IMG/VR virus record: IMGVR_UViG_3300034101_001153
Coordinates: 1-64,000 of that record
Reading direction: 5' to 3' (one strand)
Length of the DNA: 64,000 nucleotides
Source of the DNA: a virus
A program made the position numbers and the translations under genes. This document shows, in pieces, positions 47,344 to 56,700 of this stretch. Numbering within the stretch: position 1 is the stretch's first letter; every line of letters begins with the position of its first letter. The notes below the pieces were generated by a model. That model was not told where the DNA came from. It did no database searches and was given only the letters and a program-made list of their open reading frames with translations.

Positions 47344-48000
47344 TTACCACTCAACTGCTGCTGATGTAGACGTATCAACATCTACACCCATGTAGAACGC
47401 TTCTTGATCTGGATATGAGATATTACGAATTGCAACCTTGTCAAGTTCGTACACCTCAATGCCTGACCAATCAAACTTCTCAGAGTCGGTGGCGAGAGGA
47501 ATAAGAGCGTACATTGTCTGAGTTCCTGTTCCCGTCCTCTTAAGTCTCCAAGTAAGGTTGGAGATTGAGTTTGTATCTGCTGCATACTCTACGAGCATAT
47601 TGGTCGTAGGAGACTTGGAACTAACTCCTTGTGACCATACTGATGTGTAATGGTCGCCAGTTCCATCATCTACTAGAACATTGCAGTAAAATCGTAGGCG
47701 AGACTTCCATCCAGCCTTTGGATCTTTACGATGCATTTCGCACCCAAAACAACGACCCTCATCGTCTAGTGTACAAACCGCTTTACGTCGATAATCCTTT
47801 GGATTAGTATGCTCTGCAACAACAATTGCTAGACCACGCTTTTCATCATAGTTTGGTGAGTCTGGATCGATTTCATTAATAAATCTAATCTTAACGCTCT
47901 GACCGTCTTCTACCTTAAGCCAGCGAGCGCGTGGTGCGTCATCCATAATTGGGCGCTCCATCTTCTTTTTAATTCCTGCCAGTCCTGTAATAACACCCAT
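47344..48000 (-). CDS. Single-stranded DNA-binding protein (gp32-like with zinc site)
   Basis: 218 residues. An OB-like core (VKIRFINEID...RLRFYCNVLVDDG...WRLKRTG) contains Cys76, Cys84, Cys87 and His90, a Cys3His zinc site as in T4 gp32. Position between primase and polymerase fits. It coats ssDNA during replication and recombination. The C-terminus is acidic and short. Confidence 0.75.
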   Translation of the reverse strand: MGVITGLAGIKKKMERPIMDDAPRARWLKVEDGQSVKIRFINEIDPDSPNYDEKRGLAIVVAEHTNPKDYRRKAVCTLDDEGRCFGCEMHRKDPKAGWKSRLRFYCNVLVDDGTGDHYTSVWSQGVSSKSPTTNMLVEYAADTNSISNLTWRLKRTGTGTQTMYALIPLATDSEKFDWSGIEVYELDKVAIRNISYPDQEAFYMGVDVDTSTSAAVEW

Positions 48001-48047
48001 AATATTTCCTCCTAATATTTGACCCTATACATGAGCCGATATAGTTA

Positions 48048-49001
48048 TTATACCTCAATAGTTTTACTGCCGCAAGCCTTTTCCCACATTTGCATAATTT
48101 CATTGTCTTCCAGATCACCTATATCCTTTACGCTTCCTACGTCCATAATAACTATATCTTTAGATGATAAAGAAGAGTTAGCCTTCTCCACCATTCTTTT
48201 CCCAGCGTCATCTTTATCTGGACAAAGGATAATTCTATTTGCATATTTATTCAATAGTGCCAGTTGATTTTTTGTAATTCCAGCACCAAGAGTAGCAACA
48301 GATGGTATGCCCAACTGCCACATTCTTATACTATCAAAACTTGATTCCAGCACTACTATGTTTTTTAGTTTTGATCTATTAAGATTAAATAGCACATGTT
48401 TTTTTGGAAGACTTGTTGAGTTTTTGAAAACCTTACCTTCTACTGATCTACCAACGAATCCAACGTACATTCCATATTGATCTTGTACAGGAACAGTAAC
48501 CATATCCTGTTTAATAGAATACCCAAGTTTCATCTCAATAACGGCATCCATATATATGCTTCTAGATTTAAAATAGTCCAGGGCACGTTGATCCTTTAAA
48601 AGAGATTTGTGCAGTCTATTGATTACTTCTACATCAAACTCTTTAAGTTCATCGTCTGGAGGAGAATTTAATTTGTTCTCAACTATATCTAATATATTAA
48701 CTGTAGCAGATGCCGACTGAATTACTCTTGATGCCTCAAAGAAGTTTCTATTGGTTGTTTTCATTACTAGGTCGGTGATGTTTCCATTCTCACCGCATGA
48801 GAAGCAAATATAAAGACCACTAGATTTATCAATTTCACAGGCTGGTGTATTTACATTATAGTGAAATGGACAGAACAATAGATAATGAGTGTCAATCTCT
48901 CCACCGACCCTAATATTACAGGTGGATAGAATGCTTCTTATTTGTTCTTCTGAGTAGAATTCTTTGGTATTAGTTTGTTTAGCGAAACCCCGTGATAGCA
49001 T
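48048..49001 (-). CDS. DnaG-type DNA primase
   Basis: 317 residues. The CHC2-type zinc finger has Cys44, His47, Cys66 and Cys69. The Toprim domain has IVVLESSFDS (Glu219) and ILCPDKDDAGKRM (Asp262, Asp264). The helicase-binding C-terminal domain of bacterial DnaG is missing, as in many phage primases. It lays RNA primers for the DnaE-type polymerase. Confidence 0.88.
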   Translation of the reverse strand: MLSRGFAKQTNTKEFYSEEQIRSILSTCNIRVGGEIDTHYLLFCPFHYNVNTPACEIDKSSGLYICFSCGENGNITDLVMKTTNRNFFEASRVIQSASATVNILDIVENKLNSPPDDELKEFDVEVINRLHKSLLKDQRALDYFKSRSIYMDAVIEMKLGYSIKQDMVTVPVQDQYGMYVGFVGRSVEGKVFKNSTSLPKKHVLFNLNRSKLKNIVVLESSFDSIRMWQLGIPSVATLGAGITKNQLALLNKYANRIILCPDKDDAGKRMVEKANSSLSSKDIVIMDVGSVKDIGDLEDNEIMQMWEKACGSKTIEV

Positions 49002-49249
49002 TTTGCCTTAGCCCTTCCTACAAATACTCCGTGCATTGATAGCAGAAATTGATATCCACCATCATCATCATATTCTAGACTAAAAGCAGGCTCTATGTCA
49101 AAGTGTGGAACATATCCTTTTGAGTTCATTATGCTAACTAAGCCATGTTCAAATCGGGAACGAATCGACGGGATGTTAGCATCACTATCTATCTTTCCAT
49201 CTATTTGGAACATTACTATTTTTTTATGACCTACAAAGTTGTTATCCAC
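48938..49249 (-). CDS. Conserved replication-module hypothetical protein
   Basis: 103 residues from GTG 49249 (or ATG 49213). Beta strands IVMFQIDGKID, FDIEPAFSLEYDDDGGYQFLLSMHGVFVG are regular; the C-terminal tail overlaps the primase start by 64 bases. Its first codons overlap a DnaA-box-like site. Function unknown. Confidence 0.6.
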   Translation of the reverse strand: MDNNFVGHKKIVMFQIDGKIDSDANIPSIRSRFEHGLVSIMNSKGYVPHFDIEPAFSLEYDDDGGYQFLLSMHGVFVGRAKAKCYHGVSLNKLIPKNSTQKNK

Positions 49250-49250
49250 A
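49242..49250 (+). other. Single DnaA box
   Basis: TTATCCACA, a perfect consensus, in the narrow gap between the helicase gene and the gene before primase. A lone copy; it may be chance or a regulatory site. Confidence 0.35.
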
Positions 49251-49266
49251 AAACAATTATATCAAG

Positions 49267-50487
49267 TTAAGACAAATCGTTATACTCTTTAAACCTGCCA
49301 GAGTCAAAGTCTGCTACTAGAATAAAGTCTCCTAGATAGCCATTTCTATTCTTTCTAAATGCCGCCTCAATAGCGTCACTGTTTTGCTTTCTACCCAACG
49401 CTAAAACAAAGTCCGCATCGTATGCAATTTGTTTTGACCATGCAACCTGTCCCAACTGTGGTACTGATTCTAGGTCTGATGCATCATCTGGTGTAGCAGA
49501 TGCAATAGCAATTACTGGAAGTTCATGTTGAATCGCAAGCATTTTAAGTTCTCTTGAAAGATTCTTAATCTTTACAGTTTCATTGCTAGTGGTTCCAGAG
49601 TTATCACTCATCAACTGTAGATAGTCAATAAATACAATGTCTGGCTTGTACTGTTCTATCTTAGATGCAATAAGATTAGGTGTCGTTTCTGATCCAATCT
49701 CATTAGAAATGATTTTAAATGGCGGCTTATTCTTTAGTTCGCTATCGGCCCACTGCCTAAAATCATCTTCATTAAGTCTTCCTGCGCTCATAGCGCGGTG
49801 AGAAAATTTACCATTGCCAAGGATTGTAAAAATTCTATTGCGTACTTCATGCTCAGTCATTTCTAGGCTAATGACCATTGGAGTTCTTCCAACTTTCCAC
49901 GCCTGTACTGCAAAGTACAAAGATAGCCAAGACTTACCAATTGCTGGGTATGCCAGAAGCACACCTAGTTGACCCTTTGATATCCCCATTGGAAGACATG
50001 CATCAAACGCCGCAATGTTGGTTTTAATACCTACACAACCAGTCTCAGCAGACTCTCGTAGTTTTTCAAAATAAGATATGGCATCATCTACATCTGTAAC
50101 ATCGATATCTCTTGATCTTGCCGTAACTCTAGAAATTGTGGAAATGTCTGATGTTAATTCTTTTAGCGCCTTAGCGGTTTCATTATTCTGTACAAGATTA
50201 GCCGCCTTACGCACAGTATTTCTCATTGTTTCATCTAGATATGCTGACCTTAACTTGTCAATATGATAAATTGTTGGTCCAGCATCTACTGGGTCAAAGT
50301 CTCTAAACCTAGTAGCAACTAGTTCTGAATCTGGAATCTGCTTTGTTTGTGAATAGTAATCCTTAATGAATCCCCATATATCTTCACAGTACTGAATAAG
50401 TTGGTCGGCACCACTATCATACATTGTATGAATATCTTTATTCTTACACAAGGCAGAGATTACCTCTACCTCATCACTGTATGCCAT
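49267..50487 (-). CDS. DnaB-like replicative helicase
   Basis: 406 residues. Short N-terminal helical domain, then the RecA-type motor with Walker A AYPAIGKS (179-186), VISLEMTEHEVRNRI (H1a/H2 region) and Walker B IVFIDYLQLM (284-293). It unwinds DNA ahead of the polymerase and recruits primase. Fourteen-base overlap with the next upstream gene, which may encode its loader. Confidence 0.9.
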   Translation of the reverse strand: MAYSDEVEVISALCKNKDIHTMYDSGADQLIQYCEDIWGFIKDYYSQTKQIPDSELVATRFRDFDPVDAGPTIYHIDKLRSAYLDETMRNTVRKAANLVQNNETAKALKELTSDISTISRVTARSRDIDVTDVDDAISYFEKLRESAETGCVGIKTNIAAFDACLPMGISKGQLGVLLAYPAIGKSWLSLYFAVQAWKVGRTPMVISLEMTEHEVRNRIFTILGNGKFSHRAMSAGRLNEDDFRQWADSELKNKPPFKIISNEIGSETTPNLIASKIEQYKPDIVFIDYLQLMSDNSGTTSNETVKIKNLSRELKMLAIQHELPVIAIASATPDDASDLESVPQLGQVAWSKQIAYDADFVLALGRKQNSDAIEAAFRKNRNGYLGDFILVADFDSGRFKEYNDLS

Positions 50488-50806
50488 TCAAATACTCCCT
50501 AACTAGTTCCTGTGTCTTGATTCTTCTAGACATACGATTCTCTTCATCACGCTTCTTGTCGTCCATCATAGCCTTAATATGGTCGAAATTGAAGAAAAAA
50601 TATGATAATGGATGCCCGTCTTTACTAGACCTAAAGTAATAATTTAGGCATTCACAAACACAGTCATATCCATAGTCTTCAATGAGTGAGGAGAAAGCCC
50701 ATTTTTCCTTATACTTATTAATGTCTATCTTGTTGCCATACTTATCGGCATAGAGTTTTTGATAAAGATCGATTATAGAGTACTCAAGTTTAAATGATTT
50801 AGCCAT
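50474..50806 (-). CDS. Possible helicase loader or accessory protein
   Basis: 110 residues, helical, with YKEKWAFSSLIEDYGYDCVCECLNYYFRSS and a Lys/Arg-rich C-terminus. Phage helicase genes are often preceded by such small proteins. The role is guessed from position only. Confidence 0.5.
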   Translation of the reverse strand: MAKSFKLEYSIIDLYQKLYADKYGNKIDINKYKEKWAFSSLIEDYGYDCVCECLNYYFRSSKDGHPLSYFFFNFDHIKAMMDDKKRDEENRMSRRIKTQELVREYLNGIQ

Positions 50807-51014
50807 TTAACTCTTCCTCCACCGCCCTTACTTTTTCTACCAGTTTCTTCTCAACATACGCATACACTCTTTCAAATGCATCGTCTACAGTTTCTTTGTC
50901 ACGAACGTAGTCTTCTATACCAACATCAATGTGTATACTCTCGTAATTACCAAGGTTCTTTACGAATTTTAATCCCGTCCGTACTCTCGTATAATTCTGT
51001 TCCATTTTCTTCAT
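50799..51014 (-). CDS. Small hypothetical protein
   Basis: 71 residues (or 68 from ATG 51005). VRTGLKFVKNLGNYESIHIDVGIEDYV, then a helical acidic tail AFERVYAYVEKKL; this beta-alpha pattern is common in actinophage replication modules. Overlaps both neighbours. Confidence 0.6.
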   Translation of the reverse strand: MKKMEQNYTRVRTGLKFVKNLGNYESIHIDVGIEDYVRDKETVDDAFERVYAYVEKKLVEKVRAVEEELNG

Positions 51015-51282
51015 CTTCTCCCAACTCTACTAGGTCTGCAACGCCAAAACCAAATGGTCTTTTCTCTTCCTCAGTCTCTGAGATACCAAGAAGTGTTTTG
51101 GCTATATCGTACCATGCGTTTGCAGTCCGAATCAAGCCATCTATATCTTTCATGTCTTTTGCAATCTCTGCACTATCCATAAGACATATGGCTGCTGCTA
51201 ATAATGCTGAGTCTCCACTTAGACTATCATCATTAATGAATTCAATTAGTTTCTCATGCGGTGTTTTTGGTCTCTTAGCCAT
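50947..51282 (-). CDS. Small helical hypothetical protein
   Basis: 111 residues from ATG 51282. MAKRPKTPHEKLIEFINDDS, then a run of helices with LMDSAEIAKDM and TANAWYDIAKTLLG; acidic tail. The 3' end overlaps the next gene by 68 bases. Function unknown. Confidence 0.55.
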   Translation of the reverse strand: MAKRPKTPHEKLIEFINDDSLSGDSALLAAAICLMDSAEIAKDMKDIDGLIRTANAWYDIAKTLLGISETEEEKRPFGFGVADLVELGEDEENGTELYESTDGIKIRKEPW

Positions 51283-51815
51283 TAGAACTCTATTGTCCTC
51301 CAAACTGGTATAAATTCTCCATCGTCATTCTGAACATAAAGAACTTCTCTCCTGCCTAGCCTAGCATCTACTTCTTCTTTTGTCACGCTATTTCTTTTAG
51401 GAGTTATTGCTCCGTCATTTCTAGGTCTACCAAAATGAACATTGGCAAAAAATTCTTGCAAGTTCAGAATGTCCTCATCCATGAAATACCAATTGCCAAG
51501 TTCTCCAGCCTGCTGAGGTCTTGGTAATTCTCCAGAATTAACATATGCCCTAATTCTATCTGGATGCCTATTAATAATTTTGGCGGCTTCTCCGATTGAG
51601 TATGCTCTTTTTATATATTGTTTTATTGCTTTATATGGATATCTAACTATTTTGTCTTGCTTATAGTTAAAAGTAGTTATTACATCACCTGGGACGTTAA
51701 TATGTATTTTGTGATGGAGTTCCCCATTAATAAATACTTTTCTACTATGCTTTTTATTTTTTAAAACCCCATACTGCTTTGATGAAGAAATATTTGTTCC
51801 TTTTTGTGAATCCAT
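51282..51815 (-). CDS. MerR-like helix-turn-helix DNA-binding protein
   Basis: 177 residues. The central IKRAYSIGEAAKIINRHPDRIRAYVNSGELPRPQ is a MerR/Xis-type winged helix. A basic N-terminal region and a C-terminal arm flank it. No effector domain. It may control the replication operon or act as an excisionase-like architectural factor. Overlaps the zinc-ribbon gene by 55 bases. Confidence 0.7.
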   Translation of the reverse strand: MDSQKGTNISSSKQYGVLKNKKHSRKVFINGELHHKIHINVPGDVITTFNYKQDKIVRYPYKAIKQYIKRAYSIGEAAKIINRHPDRIRAYVNSGELPRPQQAGELGNWYFMDEDILNLQEFFANVHFGRPRNDGAITPKRNSVTKEEVDARLGRREVLYVQNDDGEFIPVWRTIEF

Positions 51816-51952
51816 TTAGCAAACTCTCCACGATTATTTGGATGCCTTAGTGACCATCTATTCCCACAGCATAAACAATATAATTCAACATGGATGCTGC
51901 TACCGAAAGATCGATCAATCATCACTCTGCCCTGACACTTTTTACATATCAT
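51761..51952 (-). CDS. Zinc-ribbon protein
   Basis: 63 residues from ATG 51952. CKKC near residue 3 and CLCC near 27 form the ribbon; the last third is basic and Trp/His-containing. Starts just after the phosphoesterase stop. Function unknown. Confidence 0.6.
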   Translation of the reverse strand: MICKKCQGRVMIDRSFGSSIHVELYCLCCGNRWSLRHPNNRGEFAKWIHKKEQIFLHQSSMGF

Positions 51953-51953
51953 T

Positions 51954-52709
51954 TTAGTTAGTAAATGTCTTTCCATCCACAACACAGGTATAGTCATGAA
52001 TTTGAATTAATTGAATATGTGGGTAGTCATTAACCACATGCGCGACAGCAAAACCCGCCTGCCAATTCTTTTGAATACTATAGTCCATAGAATCTTCATC
52101 ACAAAGATGACCGATCTCAAAACCTCTTAGTTCTTGTCCAGTAAGATTATATGTTTGGAAATATGCGCCCATACGATGAGAGTGACCGCGTACCAGAGAA
52201 ACGCCCCAATTATTAACATCATTACGAACCGATTCTCCTGCATGTTTCGAAATCGACTCTCCATGGTGTGCATACATATCTCCAAATCGTTTTACTGGGG
52301 GCTCATTCCAATTGTGCCACTCAAATCCAGCATTGGAGTATTCATACAAAGTATCTGCTGTAACTAATTCTAAGAATTGTGGTGCCTTCTTAGCAAGGTA
52401 TTCGCCGTGGCGAGTCCAGCCATGATTCCCATCATGAAAATGGCAATCAGCATTGGGTACGATCTTTCTGATATCTTTGAGAAATTGCCTTGTCTCACGA
52501 ACGCCTCCATCTTCTAGTGAAATTGACATTTCAAGTGGCTTGTCTGCTGCCCACCTACTTGTTGAATCGGCATCGTCAATATCGCCAAGTAGGTCTACTG
52601 CGTCTGGCTTGAACCATTTCATTACCTTAAGAAATAATTCTACTTTTCTTGGATCATGCCTAGGAAAGTGAACATCACTTACCATCAGCCATTTTAGATC
52701 ATTTGTCAT
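51954..52709 (-). CDS. Calcineurin-like metallophosphoesterase
   Basis: 251 residues. Metal ligands appear in order: SDVHFP (Asp, His), LLGDIDD (Asp), DGNHGW (Asn, His) and later YAHHGE and VRGHSHRMG (His). The substrate could be nucleic acid ends or cyclic nucleotides; phage members are often next to replication genes, as here. One-base-scale spacing to the zinc-ribbon gene. Confidence 0.85.
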   Translation of the reverse strand: MTNDLKWLMVSDVHFPRHDPRKVELFLKVMKWFKPDAVDLLGDIDDADSTSRWAADKPLEMSISLEDGGVRETRQFLKDIRKIVPNADCHFHDGNHGWTRHGEYLAKKAPQFLELVTADTLYEYSNAGFEWHNWNEPPVKRFGDMYAHHGESISKHAGESVRNDVNNWGVSLVRGHSHRMGAYFQTYNLTGQELRGFEIGHLCDEDSMDYSIQKNWQAGFAVAHVVNDYPHIQLIQIHDYTCVVDGKTFTN

Positions 52710-52729
52710 TATTACTCCATTATGTCAAC

Positions 52730-53203
52730 TTACTTATTTTTTGATTTGCACTTTTTAGAACAAAACTCCCATGCCGACTGAATATACAGAGGCACAGTGA
52801 AGATGTTACCACATCCGTAACATTTTTTGTCAACCTTTATTGGCTGACAAGAAACACTACATCTTGATCTATTTTTTATTACAGTTGGCGATCCATAAAA
52901 AACTTTATGACATTTTTTACATTGCTTAGATATCCAATGTGGAAAAAGACGGTATTGTGATACCGTCTTCATCCCATGTGCTTTATCATGTTGCTGTCTG
53001 CTACAAACAAACAAATTTTTTATTCTGTTATCATTCTTTATTTCATTTATGTGATGAACAGTTTCCCAGTCATGAAGATTTCTATTTAGATTTTTTTCTA
53101 CTACTATAATATGCTCATAGTATTTGCCGTTGATAGATTTAGGATGGTTGCTGGCAACCATAACATATCTGGTTCTATCTTGTTGTTCCCTTTCCAATGG
53201 CAA
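52730..53203 (-). CDS. HNH homing-type endonuclease
   Basis: 157 residues from TTG 53203 (AGGTGA upstream) or ATG 53161. NRNLHDWETVHHINEIKNDNRIKNLFVCSRQQHDKAH is the HNH_3 core, followed by CKKCHKVF, CSVSC and CYGC zinc-type pairs. It lies between the tail and replication modules, a typical place for a mobile nuclease. The 29-base overlap with the tail gene suggests late arrival. Confidence 0.8.
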   Translation of the reverse strand: MPLEREQQDRTRYVMVASNHPKSINGKYYEHIIVVEKNLNRNLHDWETVHHINEIKNDNRIKNLFVCSRQQHDKAHGMKTVSQYRLFPHWISKQCKKCHKVFYGSPTVIKNRSRCSVSCQPIKVDKKCYGCGNIFTVPLYIQSAWEFCSKKCKSKNK

Positions 53204-53630
53204 TATAATTCACCTGTAATTGAGTATTTTTTGCATCAGTTTTAATAACATCAACTCTGCATTCAAAGTTACCCTTGGTCACTGAGCCTATTGATATTGT
53301 TGCATATGGAGTTCCAGAAAGATTATTTCTTCTCCCTCTAGTGTCTGCTACTGTTGCAACAATATGTGGAACGTCGCCAAAGTTGGCACCATCAAATTTC
53401 ACATTGAATTTATTTTCTTGTTTTTCACCAACATCAAAAATTTCTGTACCACACAGTATGATGACTTCACTAAGTTTTTGAAGACCTTTTCCAAATACTT
53501 GAATCTTTTGATTTTTTTTATTATCATTAACACTTATACGAGACTCTAAACTAGTTATTCTGTCATAGAGTGATTTTAAAAAATCATAGGTCAGCGGTTC
53601 GCCATCAGTTATGGTTACAATATTACTCAT
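53175..53630 (-). CDS. Structural protein with H-type-lectin-like C-terminus
   Basis: 151 residues. A helical N-terminus SLYDRITSLESRIS is followed by a beta domain FNVKFDGANFGDVPHIVATVADTRG...ISIGSVTKGNFECRV, which recalls H-type lectin/fibre tip domains. It could bind host surface sugars at the fibre end. Confidence 0.6.
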   Translation of the reverse strand: MSNIVTITDGEPLTYDFLKSLYDRITSLESRISVNDNKKNQKIQVFGKGLQKLSEVIILCGTEIFDVGEKQENKFNVKFDGANFGDVPHIVATVADTRGRRNNLSGTPYATISIGSVTKGNFECRVDVIKTDAKNTQLQVNYIAIGKGTTR

Positions 53631-53790
53631 CTTCTTGGTTGGCCTCTAATTCAATGATTCTTTGATCTCTAGCCTGAATCTGCTCGGTGGCCTGTGCCTT
53701 TAGCACCGCCAACTTTGTCTCATAGTCGCTGGTCATTTGACCAATACGCTGCTGAAGTTCCTGTACGACTAGTTCTAGTGTGTTAGACAT
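53623..53790 (-). CDS. Small coiled-coil protein
   Basis: 55 residues, MSNTLELVVQELQQRIGQM to LEANQEDE, with heptad repeats throughout. It overlaps the S74 fibre end and the next gene by eight bases. It could be a trimerisation or fibre-assembly peptide. Confidence 0.6.
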   Translation of the reverse strand: MSNTLELVVQELQQRIGQMTSDYETKLAVLKAQATEQIQARDQRIIELEANQEDE

Positions 53791-56700
53791 TATTGTTCCT
53801 TTCTATGATTGACTCCAATTGTAGCACTCTTTGTTTAAGAATGTCAATATCTTTCAGTGCCTCTTTAAATGCTCCTACTAAATAGTAAACAAATGGTTGC
53901 TGTGTCAAATCTTGTGGTATTATTTCACCATTTTCATCTACATCGTCTTTAATCCCGCCGACAGCCTCTGGTATATATTTTTGCACCTCATGAGCAATAA
54001 AGCCATATGTTTTTCCAGTATTTTCTATATTTTTCCACTCAAATGTTACTGGTCTAAGACTATTGATAATATTAGAAAAGTCTCTTGTATCATCTTCTAT
54101 GTTTTTCTTTAATCTATAATCTGATGCAGATACTAGAGTCGGCGCTCCAGCCGCTGACGCTACTCTGATAAATCCTAAATCTACGCCATTTCTTTGGAAT
54201 TCTATGGCATTCCAGTTAGTTGTATAATTATTTGTAGAATTTATTCTCAAACCTCTTTCTGCTGCACCACCAACATTTCTATTTGTTGAAAGCAGTCCCC
54301 CTGTTATGGTGGTATTCCCCCCAGTGGATAGTGTAGAACTAATGCTTGCTGTACCAACAACAGTAAGTGTATTTGTTGGAGATAGAGTTCCTATGCCTAT
54401 TCTAGTATTAGTTTGATCTAGTACAAAGTTAGAGTCCAAGCCCATAACTGTGCCTCTTAAAGTTATACTTCCAGTTGTACCAGCAGTAAGGCGTAATTGC
54501 CTAAATGTGTCTGCGCCTGTTGCTATACCAACATTCATCCAAGAAGAAGATGGGACGTATTCCACCCTAGCCTGATTTGTTGATGAGTTGTTTCTTCTAA
54601 ATGAAAGTTTAGATAGGTCGGCATCGCTGGTTCCGACAGGACTGGAAGATAGTATAAGATCTCCACCAGAATTAATATTTATAGTTCCAGTAGGGGTTAT
54701 ATTCATTAGTGATTTTGTTGGATCAACATTTCCTACCCAAAGCCTATATGATGGATTTGTTCCAGATATTCCTAATATTCCAGAAGCAGAATTTGATTCC
54801 CCCCCTGAAGTCGTTTCTGATCCTAATTGTCCAACTATAATTTTACCGTCCGCATTTATTTCTAAAGCATCGGTAAAAAGCATACCATCATTAAACTTAA
54901 ATCCTGCAATTTCAGAATAGTTATTTGATAGAGAAACATCTACGCTGTCCCACCATACTGTTGTCGATGCGGAGGTAGTTGTAGTTCTTAAATGAATACT
55001 ATTATATAGATCAATAGATGATCTTGGAGTAAACCTACCACTGACTTTTGTCCAGGTATTTGCAGTAAGTTCTGTTGCTCCTAAAATACTAGTAATTACA
55101 GTAGATCCAGATTGAAAATAATCTGGATATGTAATTGCTGAAGAACTCAGAATCCAAATATCTATAAAGTCGTTTGATGAAATAGATAAATTAGATGCTG
55201 ATCTTACCCATGCAGAAATAATATACTCCTGTCCTGGAACTAAAGAAATGTTTTGATCAATGGCGGTGGAGTATCCTGGAGATTGACTAGTTTTTATTGA
55301 GTACCCGCCAGAATAATATATTGATGAGTCTATTGTCGCACTATTTGGCACTCCAAAATATCCCCAAAATGTTCTCCATGGACTTGTTGACCCAGTATCA
55401 AATCCTCCATTAGTGATGGTACTCGCTGAATCTCCTGTCGTTAACTTAAATAATTTTGAATCAGATACTGAGTATCCAACTAGGTCTGTGCTATCAAATT
55501 CTATTCTCTGATTAGATATGCTACTTTGTGCTAAAATTTTTCCACTTCCAAAAACTCCAAGGGTTCCTGTGAATGATCCACTTTGTGCATTTATATTACC
55601 AATTATTGATGCACTGTTGGCAACTAAATTTCCAAATTGATTAACACTAAATACTGTTGGATTGCCAAGCCTAAACCCGCCAGAAGACGACACGATAACG
55701 CTGGCCGTTGACATTTGATTATTTGCTAAGGTGAATCCCGCTATAGATCCTACAGAGGCAGTAATATGCTGAGCAGATATAGATCCTGTGAATTGTCCAG
55801 AATTTGCTGTAATATTTCCCGTTATAGATGCAGATGTGGCCCTTAGATTTCCAAATTGATCGACGGAGAATATTGTCGGATTTCCTAGTCTGAAGCCACC
55901 AGAAGAAGAAACAACAACTGATGCTGTAGACATCTGATTATTTGATAAAGTGAATCCAGCAATGCTTCCAACAGATGCAGTTATGTGTTGTGCTCTTACA
56001 GAGCCAGTAAAATTACCAGATCTAGCATTTATATTTCCATCTATATATAGGTCAGTGCCGTCAAAGGCTAGAGATCCTGTTGCACCTTTTAGTTTAAATC
56101 TAGCATTCTCATCTACATAGAAACCATTTCCAGTTGAATATGATGTAGCCACCCCATTTTGTACATTGTAAATGGCAGCGGAGGCACCAACAGATCTAAA
56201 TCCTCTAATTACTATACCGTCTGTTACGCTTCCACTTGAGTCTACGTTTCCATAAATCATATTCGCATTAGATGCACTCTGGCTAACTATTCCTGTTGGT
56301 ATAATCCTAAATGTTCCAAGTCTTGGTGATCCAGATACTGGAAGTGCGAATGCCTCAAGCCCATTGGAATGGAATCCAAATAAACCGCTTGCATTGAGAA
56401 CTGTTCTTTGTCCAGAGTCAACACTGCTACCAGCAAAAATTGCTCCACTGGAACTTACTGAAACGGCACCAACAAATCTACCAGCAGAGGCAGTTATATC
56501 TCCACTAAATGATCCAGAAGTTGCATTTATTCTTCCAGAAATTGAAGCAGTATTAGCCACAAGATTACCAAATTGATCAACTGAAAACACGGCTGGGTTT
56601 CCTAGTCTAAACCCACCAGAAGAAGACACAACAACGCTTGAAGTAGACATTTGATTATTAGCCAGAGTAAAGCCTGCGATAGTACCAGTAGATGCAGTTA